Assembly: GCF_014204795.1 (NCBI RefSeq)
Contig: NZ_JACHMB010000001.1
Span: forward strand, 10,738,501 to 10,802,500
Direction of reading: 5' to 3'
DNA from: Nonomuraea jabiensis
GTDB taxonomy: Bacteria; Actinomycetota; Actinomycetes; Streptosporangiales; Streptosporangiaceae
Length of the DNA stretch: 64,000 nt
Made by a program: the position numbers and the translations under genes. Below the pieces are notes generated by a model that worked only from the letters and a program-made list of their open reading frames with translations, was not told the DNA's origin and made no database searches. Of the stretch, positions 59,667-64,000 are shown in pieces (the first letter of the stretch is position 1; the number at the start of each line of letters is the position of its first letter).

Positions 59667-61124
59667 ATGAAATTGAGACCCCTATCCGTTCTCGCGACGG
59701 TGGCCACCTTACTGGCGAGCCTCTTCGTCGCCCTTCAGACTCAGGCCGCCAACGCGGCCACCGTCGACACCAACGCCTGGTACGTCCTGGTCAACCGCAA
59801 CAGCGGCAAGGCCCTGGACGTCTACAACCTCTCGACCGCCGACGGCGGCCGCATCACCCAGTGGACCAGGAACAACCAGAACCAGCAGCAATGGCAGTTC
59901 GTCGACTCCGGCGGCGGCTACTACCGCATCAAGTCCCGCCACTCCGGCAAGGTGCTCGACGTCTACAACCTCTCCACCGCCAACGGCGCCGCGATCGTGC
60001 AATGGGCCGACGGCAACGGCACCAACCAGCAGTGGCGGCTGGCCGACAGCTCGGACGGCTACGTGAGGTTCATCTCGCGCCACAGCAGCAAGGCCCTGGA
60101 GGTCCAGGGCGCCTCCACCGCCGACGGCGCGAACATCGTCCAGTACGACGACTGGGGCGGCAACAACCAGCAGTGGCAGCTCGTCCGGGTGGACGGCGGC
60201 GGCGGCAACCCCGGCCAGTGCGATCTCCCCTCGACCTACCGCTGGACCTCGACCGGCCCGCTGGCGACCCCGAAGGCGGGTTGGGTCTCGCTCAAGGACT
60301 TCACCGTCGCCCCCTACAACGGCAAGCACCTCGTCTACGCCACGACGCACGACACGGGGACGAAGTGGGGCTCGATGAACTTCAGCCCCTTCACCAACTG
60401 GTCCGACATGGCCTCGGCCAGCCAGAACACGATGTCCTCCTCCACCGTCGCACCCACGCTCTTCTACTTCGCTCCCAAGAACATCTGGGTGCTCGCCTAC
60501 CAGTGGGGCGGGACCGCCTTCTCCTACCGGACCTCCAGCGACCCCACCAACCCGAACGGCTGGTCATCGCAGCAGGTGCTCTTCTCCGGAAGCATCTCCG
60601 GCTCCGGAACAGGCCCCATCGACCAGACGCTCATCGGTGACGGCACGAACATGTACCTGTTCTTCGCCGGGGACAACGGCAAGATCTACCGGGCCAGCAT
60701 GCCCATCGGGAACTTCCCGGGCAGTTTCGGCAGCACCTCGACGGTGATCATGAGCGACTCGACGAACAACCTGTTCGAAGCCGTCCAGGTCTACAAGCTC
60801 CAGGGCCAGAACAAGTACCTCATGCTCGTCGAGGCGATCGGCGCGCAGGGCCGCTACTTCCGCTCGTTCACCGCCACCAGCCTGAACGGCTCCTGGACCC
60901 CCCAGGCCGCCACCGAGGGCAACCCCTTCGCCGGCAAGGCCAACAGCGGCGCCACCTGGACCAACGACATCAGCCACGGCGAGCTGGTCCGCGCCGGCGC
61001 CGACCAGACCATGACCGTCGACCCCTGCAACCTGCAGCTGCTCTACCAGGGACGCAGCCCCAACTCCGGCGGCGACTACGGCCTGCTGCCCTACCGGCCG
61101 GGTCTGCTGACACTGCAGCGCTGA
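59667..61124 (+). CDS. Secreted GH62 alpha-L-arabinofuranosidase with N-terminal ricin-B domain
   Basis: 485 residues from the ATG at 59667 (RBS CGGAG). Signal VLATVATLLASLFVALQTQA. Ricin-B domain about residues 30-173. From CDLPSTYRWTSTGPLATPKA the GH62 propeller is unmistakable: Asp in VSLKDFTVAPYNGKHLVYAT, Asp in GPIDQTLIGDGTNMYLFFAG and Glu in NNLFEAVQVYKLQGQNKYLM are the expected catalytic acids. It removes alpha-L-arabinose side chains from arabinoxylan. It is third in the operon, and a strong hairpin follows. Confidence 0.94.
   Translation: MKLRPLSVLATVATLLASLFVALQTQAANAATVDTNAWYVLVNRNSGKALDVYNLSTADGGRITQWTRNNQNQQQWQFVDSGGGYYRIKSRHSGKVLDVYNLSTANGAAIVQWADGNGTNQQWRLADSSDGYVRFISRHSSKALEVQGASTADGANIVQYDDWGGNNQQWQLVRVDGGGGNPGQCDLPSTYRWTSTGPLATPKAGWVSLKDFTVAPYNGKHLVYATTHDTGTKWGSMNFSPFTNWSDMASASQNTMSSSTVAPTLFYFAPKNIWVLAYQWGGTAFSYRTSSDPTNPNGWSSQQVLFSGSISGSGTGPIDQTLIGDGTNMYLFFAGDNGKIYRASMPIGNFPGSFGSTSTVIMSDSTNNLFEAVQVYKLQGQNKYLMLVEAIGAQGRYFRSFTATSLNGSWTPQAATEGNPFAGKANSGATWTNDISHGELVRAGADQTMTVDPCNLQLLYQGRSPNSGGDYGLLPYRPGLLTLQR
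59756..60186 (+). repeat. Duplicated ricin-B module, copy 2
   Basis: Lectin-coding part of the GH62 gene, nearly identical to 57643-58080. Differences are concentrated in a few codons such as NLSTADGG for NASTADGA and SRHSGKV for SRNSGKV. Confidence 0.85.
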
Positions 61125-61199
61125 TGGCGTGACACGGGTCCGGCTCGGAGCCGGCGTGGCAGGACCGCCCTGCTCGCGCCCTTCGCAAGACGACCCTCT

Positions 61200-61227
61200 G
61201 GGGCGGCCCGGCGATCCGGGCCGCCCC
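61200..61227 (+). terminator. Hairpin terminator after GH62
   Basis: GGGGCGGCCCGG-CGAT-CCGGGCCGCCCC, a perfect 12-bp stem 75 bases after the stop and 32 bases before the LacI gene, followed by a pyrimidine run TCCTCCCC. Confidence 0.85.
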
Positions 61228-61259
61228 TCCTCCCCGCGCTCCGTGACTAAACTGCCGCC

Positions 61260-62282
61260 ATGCCCACGGAGCCGTCTCCTCTCACCCTCGCTCAGCTCGC
61301 CGAGCTGGCCGGCGTTTCCACCGCGACGGTCTCCAAGGTCGTGAACGGCCGTTCCGAGGTGTCGTCCGAAACCCGCGCCGCCGTGGAGGAGCTCATCCGC
61401 CGGCACGGCTATCGCCGCCAGCGCCGCCGCTCCATGCCGACGTCCCTGGTGGAGCTCGTCTTCCACGCTCTGGAGGGCGACTATCCCGTCGAGATCACCA
61501 AAGGCGTGGCGCAGGTCGCCCGTCAGCACGACCTCACGGTGGGGATCTCGGACCTGCACCGGGACCACGCCGCCGGAGACGCCTGGCTGGAGGGTGTGCT
61601 GCGGCGCCGCCCGAGTGGTGTGATCGCGGTGTTCTCCGGCCTGACCGAGACCCAGCACGAACAACTCGCCCGCCGCGAGATCCCGCTGGTCCTGCTGGAT
61701 CCGGCCGACACTCCCGCGCGGAACATCCCATCGGTCGGCGCCGGCAACTGGAACGGCGGGCTCACGGCCACCCACCACCTCCTGGAGCTTGGGCATCGCC
61801 GTATCGCCATCATCACGGGGCCCGACTCCGCGCTGTCCAGCCGGGCCCGGCTCGACGGCTACCGCACCGCCCTCGACATGGCCGGCGTGCCCGTCGACCC
61901 GGAGCTGATCGGCCGGGGGGACTTCTTCATCGAGGGCGGTCTGGCCCAGGCGCACCGCATGCTGCGCCTGCCCGACCGGCCAACCGCGATCTTCGCCACG
62001 AACGACGGCCAGGCCATCGGCGTCTACCACGCGGCCCATCGGCTCGGCCTGCGCATCCCGGATGATCTCAGCGTGATCGGCTTCGATGACATGCCGTCGG
62101 TGCGGTGGGCCGTTCCACCGCTGACCACCATCCGCCAGCCCCTCACCGAGATGGCCGCCGCGGCAACCTCGATGCTGCTGACACTGGCCCATGGCGAGCA
62201 ACTTCCGCAGACCCGCGTCGAGCTGGCCACCGAACTCGTCGTACGCGAGAGCACCGGGCCTGCCCCACTCCCGCCCGCCTGA
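61260..62282 (+). CDS. LacI-family repressor, probable regulator of arabinoxylan locus
   Basis: 340 residues from the ATG at 61260. The N-terminal HTH TLAQLAELAGVSTATVSKVV and hinge helix region are typical. The sugar-binding domain shows HHLLELGHRRIAIITGPDSA, FATNDGQAIGVYHAAHRLGL, DDLSVIGFDDMPSVRWAVPP and TTIRQPLTEMAAAATSMLL. It sits directly after the GH127-GH43-GH62 operon, whose control region has perfect GTTAGCGCTAAC operators, so it is the natural candidate repressor, with arabinose or xylose oligomers as inducer. No such operator is seen before its own start. Confidence 0.92.
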   Translation: MPTEPSPLTLAQLAELAGVSTATVSKVVNGRSEVSSETRAAVEELIRRHGYRRQRRRSMPTSLVELVFHALEGDYPVEITKGVAQVARQHDLTVGISDLHRDHAAGDAWLEGVLRRRPSGVIAVFSGLTETQHEQLARREIPLVLLDPADTPARNIPSVGAGNWNGGLTATHHLLELGHRRIAIITGPDSALSSRARLDGYRTALDMAGVPVDPELIGRGDFFIEGGLAQAHRMLRLPDRPTAIFATNDGQAIGVYHAAHRLGLRIPDDLSVIGFDDMPSVRWAVPPLTTIRQPLTEMAAAATSMLLTLAHGEQLPQTRVELATELVVRESTGPAPLPPA

Positions 62283-62334
62283 GGACGCCTTGGTGGCTTC
62301 CGCAAGGTCGCGCTGTCTCCGGGCGACAGGAGCG

Positions 62335-62375
62335 ACTTGCCCCGGTTCCACATCCGGCGGGAGCGGGGCAAGTCA
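62335..62375. terminator. Hairpin between lacI and convergent gene
   Basis: GACTTGCCCCG and CGGGGCAAGTC pair perfectly over 11 bp with a 19-base loop, 53 bases after the LacI stop; it could serve both convergent transcripts. Confidence 0.6.
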
Positions 62376-62515
62376 CATCCCGGCACGCAGCGCAGAGGCG
62401 AGGCGCCACGTTCGCGGCGGCGGGTCTGCACAGGCAGCCCTCGCCCCAGCCGTCCAGACCGTGGAGCCGCCACGGGAGAGCGGGCCGGCTCCAGGGTCCG
62501 GACGTCACATTGCGT

Positions 62516-64000
62516 TCAGACGCGGGTCCACTTCTGGTTGTTCTGGCCGTTGCACGTCCAGATCTGCACCTTGGTGCCGTTGGCGGTGCCGGCGCCGCTG
62601 ACGTCCACGCACTTGTTCGCCCCGACGGCGGTGATGCTGCCATCGGCGTTGAACCGCCATTTCTGGTTGTCCCGCCCGTTGCAGTCCCAGATGATCAAGG
62701 CGGTGCCGTCCGCCGTCCCGCCTCCGTTCACGTCCAGGCACTTGTTGCCGTACGCCCGCAGCTCACCCGCGGCGGTCAACGTCCACTGCTGGCCGGGCTG
62801 CCCGTTGCAGTCCCAGATCTGCACCTGTGTGCCGTTCGTCTGCGAGGCGCCGTTGAGGCATCGGTTCGATCCCACGCCCCGCAGCGCGCTGGTGTCGCCC
62901 GGAGGCGAGCCGTCGCCCTGCCCGACGCCCTTGCCGTTGACGGTGAACGAGTCCACGTCGAACGAGTTCGCGGACGGCGCCTTGAACACGACGTAGACAT
63001 TGTGGGTGCCGCCGGGATCGGTGACCTGCACCGCGGGCAGGGACACGTAGGTGTTCCATCCCCCGGTGGCCGGGACGGGGCTGGAGGCGATGAGGGCCCC
63101 CGTCGGCGAGTCGGCGTGCAACTCGATGGACGCCCCGGTGTTGGACGGTGCCGAGACGCGGAAGGACACCGTGTCGATCCCGGACAGGCTGATCGGGCTG
63201 AAGGAGATCCAGTCGTTGTTGGAGACGTCGCCGATGCGCCTGCCTCCTTCGGCTCCGGGCTCGTCGACGATCCGGATTCCGGACGAGCCGGTGAAGTGCT
63301 CGGCCTGCTTGTGCTTGGGCTGCAGGGTGACGCCGGCGCTGCCCTTCAGGCCGCCCTTGTCGGTGTAGTCGGCGGAGAGGGCGTAGTAGACGTTGGCGGC
63401 CTCGTCATGGCCGGACGCGGTGGTCGTGACCGTCCCGGAGCAACCGGTGTACTGGCCGGTGTCGTGGGCGTGCTGGTCATGGCCGAGCGCCGTGATCACG
63501 TTGACCTTGGTGCAGTCGACGGCGCCGTCCTCGGGGTCGGTGACGTTCACCGTGTAGGACACCTTGTCGCCGAAATTGATGAACCCGCCGTCGGGCGGAG
63601 CCGAGAAGACGACCTTGGGACGGGTGTTGCCGACGGCGATGGGCAACGTGACGCTGCCCGTCTTCCCGCCGGAGTCCCGTACGGTCAGCTTGGCCGTGTA
63701 CGTGCCGTTGGCGTTGTAGGTGTGGGACGGGTTGGCGCTGGTGGAGGTCCCGCCGTCGCCGAAGTCCCACGCGTAGGTGATCGCGTCGCCGTCGGGGTCG
63801 GACGAGCCGGCCGAGGAGAACGCCACCGTCAGCGGCGCCGCGCCCGAGTCGGGGTTGGCGCTCGCCTTGGCCAGGGGCGCGCGGTTTCCGGCTACGTAGT
63901 CGACCCGGTAGATGCTGTCATCGGTGTTCGAGTGGCCGAAGCCGTTGCCCCAGTCGGCCATGTACAGGGCGCCGTCCGGACCGAACTTCATGTCGATCGG
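62516..64000 (-). CDS. Secreted sugar-dehydrogenase/PKD/CBM6/ricin-B protein, 5' part outside window
   Basis: The last 494 residues of a longer gene; the frame is open through position 64000 and the internal Met at 63991 (MKFGPDGALYMADWGNGFGH) is in the last blade of a glucose/sorbosone-dehydrogenase propeller, not a start. Then PKD (LTVAFSSAGSSDPDGDAITY), an Ig-like segment (GHDQHAHDTGQYTGCSG), a CBM6-like domain with HKQAEHF (about 250-370) and a three-repeat ricin-B lectin at the C-terminus (DNQKWRFNADGS, NNQKWTRV). Domain order up to CBM6 repeats that of the protein at 42010, a paralogue. A ThuA domain may precede. Confidence 0.88.
   Translation of the reverse strand, partial: PIDMKFGPDGALYMADWGNGFGHSNTDDSIYRVDYVAGNRAPLAKASANPDSGAAPLTVAFSSAGSSDPDGDAITYAWDFGDGGTSTSANPSHTYNANGTYTAKLTVRDSGGKTGSVTLPIAVGNTRPKVVFSAPPDGGFINFGDKVSYTVNVTDPEDGAVDCTKVNVITALGHDQHAHDTGQYTGCSGTVTTTASGHDEAANVYYALSADYTDKGGLKGSAGVTLQPKHKQAEHFTGSSGIRIVDEPGAEGGRRIGDVSNNDWISFSPISLSGIDTVSFRVSAPSNTGASIELHADSPTGALIASSPVPATGGWNTYVSLPAVQVTDPGGTHNVYVVFKAPSANSFDVDSFTVNGKGVGQGDGSPPGDTSALRGVGSNRCLNGASQTNGTQVQIWDCNGQPGQQWTLTAAGELRAYGNKCLDVNGGGTADGTALIIWDCNGRDNQKWRFNADGSITAVGANKCVDVSGAGTANGTKVQIWTCNGQNNQKWTRV

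Noticed and set aside
1..64000. tRNA, rRNA and attachment-site search by eye
   Set aside because: No T-loop GGTTCGAATC-type motif with matching stems, no rRNA cores and no integrase gene were seen, so no RNA gene or integrated-element boundary is claimed.

Overview
The window is G+C-rich DNA with strong G/C preference at third codon positions, GTG/TTG starts, many 4-base stop/start overlaps, twin-arginine lipoprotein signals and large secreted multidomain glycosidases. This fits a filamentous actinomycete. A Streptosporangiales-type genome (Nonomuraea/Streptosporangium-like) is my guess and was not tested. The DNA looks like chromosomal accessory sequence. There are no rRNA, tRNA or CRISPR signals that I can see, but many decayed gene fragments.

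1-4281: a methyltransferase cut by the window edge, a Tat-secreted multicopper oxidase, an NADPH:quinone-reductase-like enzyme, a second methyltransferase, and a remnant of an SsuB/TauB-type ABC ATPase. 4271-14114: a compact nine-gene minus-strand operon. In transcription order it encodes a peptide/nickel-type ABC importer (lipoprotein, two permeases, fused double ATPase), an alpha/beta-hydrolase-fold protein without the nucleophile Ser, an isopenicillin-N-synthase-like oxygenase, a tandem DUF427 protein, a fumarate-reductase/AprA-like flavoprotein and a 2[4Fe-4S] ferredoxin. 14489-17529: beta-carbonic anhydrase, MarR regulator, two SDR proteins and a TetR remnant. 17617-23989: an SsuD-like sulfonate monooxygenase, an NtaA/DszA-type monooxygenase, a complete BioY-BioM-BioN-like ECF importer, an SfnB-like flavin oxidoreductase and a cysteine-dioxygenase-like cupin. 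The nine-gene operon and the SsuD/SDR divergon carry nearly the same 18-bp palindrome in their promoters. I infer one regulon for scavenging sulfur from organic compounds; this is the most interesting system in the window.

24006-32730: a scarred region with a frameshifted transposase remnant, a MarR/MFS efflux pair around a perfect 21-bp inverted repeat, a truncated PPOX gene, an NmrA-like protein, a truncated TetR joined to an antisense LLM fragment, an intact LLM monooxygenase, a secreted propeller protein downstream of a consensus LexA box, and a secreted tripeptidyl-aminopeptidase-like hydrolase.

32896-41890: a ribose/xylose-type sugar ABC importer with a Gfo/Idh dehydrogenase (apparent 1-base frameshift) and a sugar isomerase, next to two divergent ROK regulators and a palindrome-rich intergenic region. 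42010-50060: a 1773-residue secreted ThuA/sugar-dehydrogenase/PKD protein followed by a WxL-like secreted protein, a DUF916-like membrane-anchored protein and a small anchored HG-rich protein. These resemble the Firmicutes WxL cell-surface complexes.

50429-62282: an arabinoxylan-degradation locus. CE1 esterase and GH43 are transcribed leftward, GH127, GH43 and GH62 rightward, from a 1.2-kb control region with three LacI-type operators and GAAACTTTC palindromes; the LacI regulator gene follows GH62. 62516-64000: the C-terminal part of a second sugar-dehydrogenase/PKD/CBM6/ricin protein that runs off the window.
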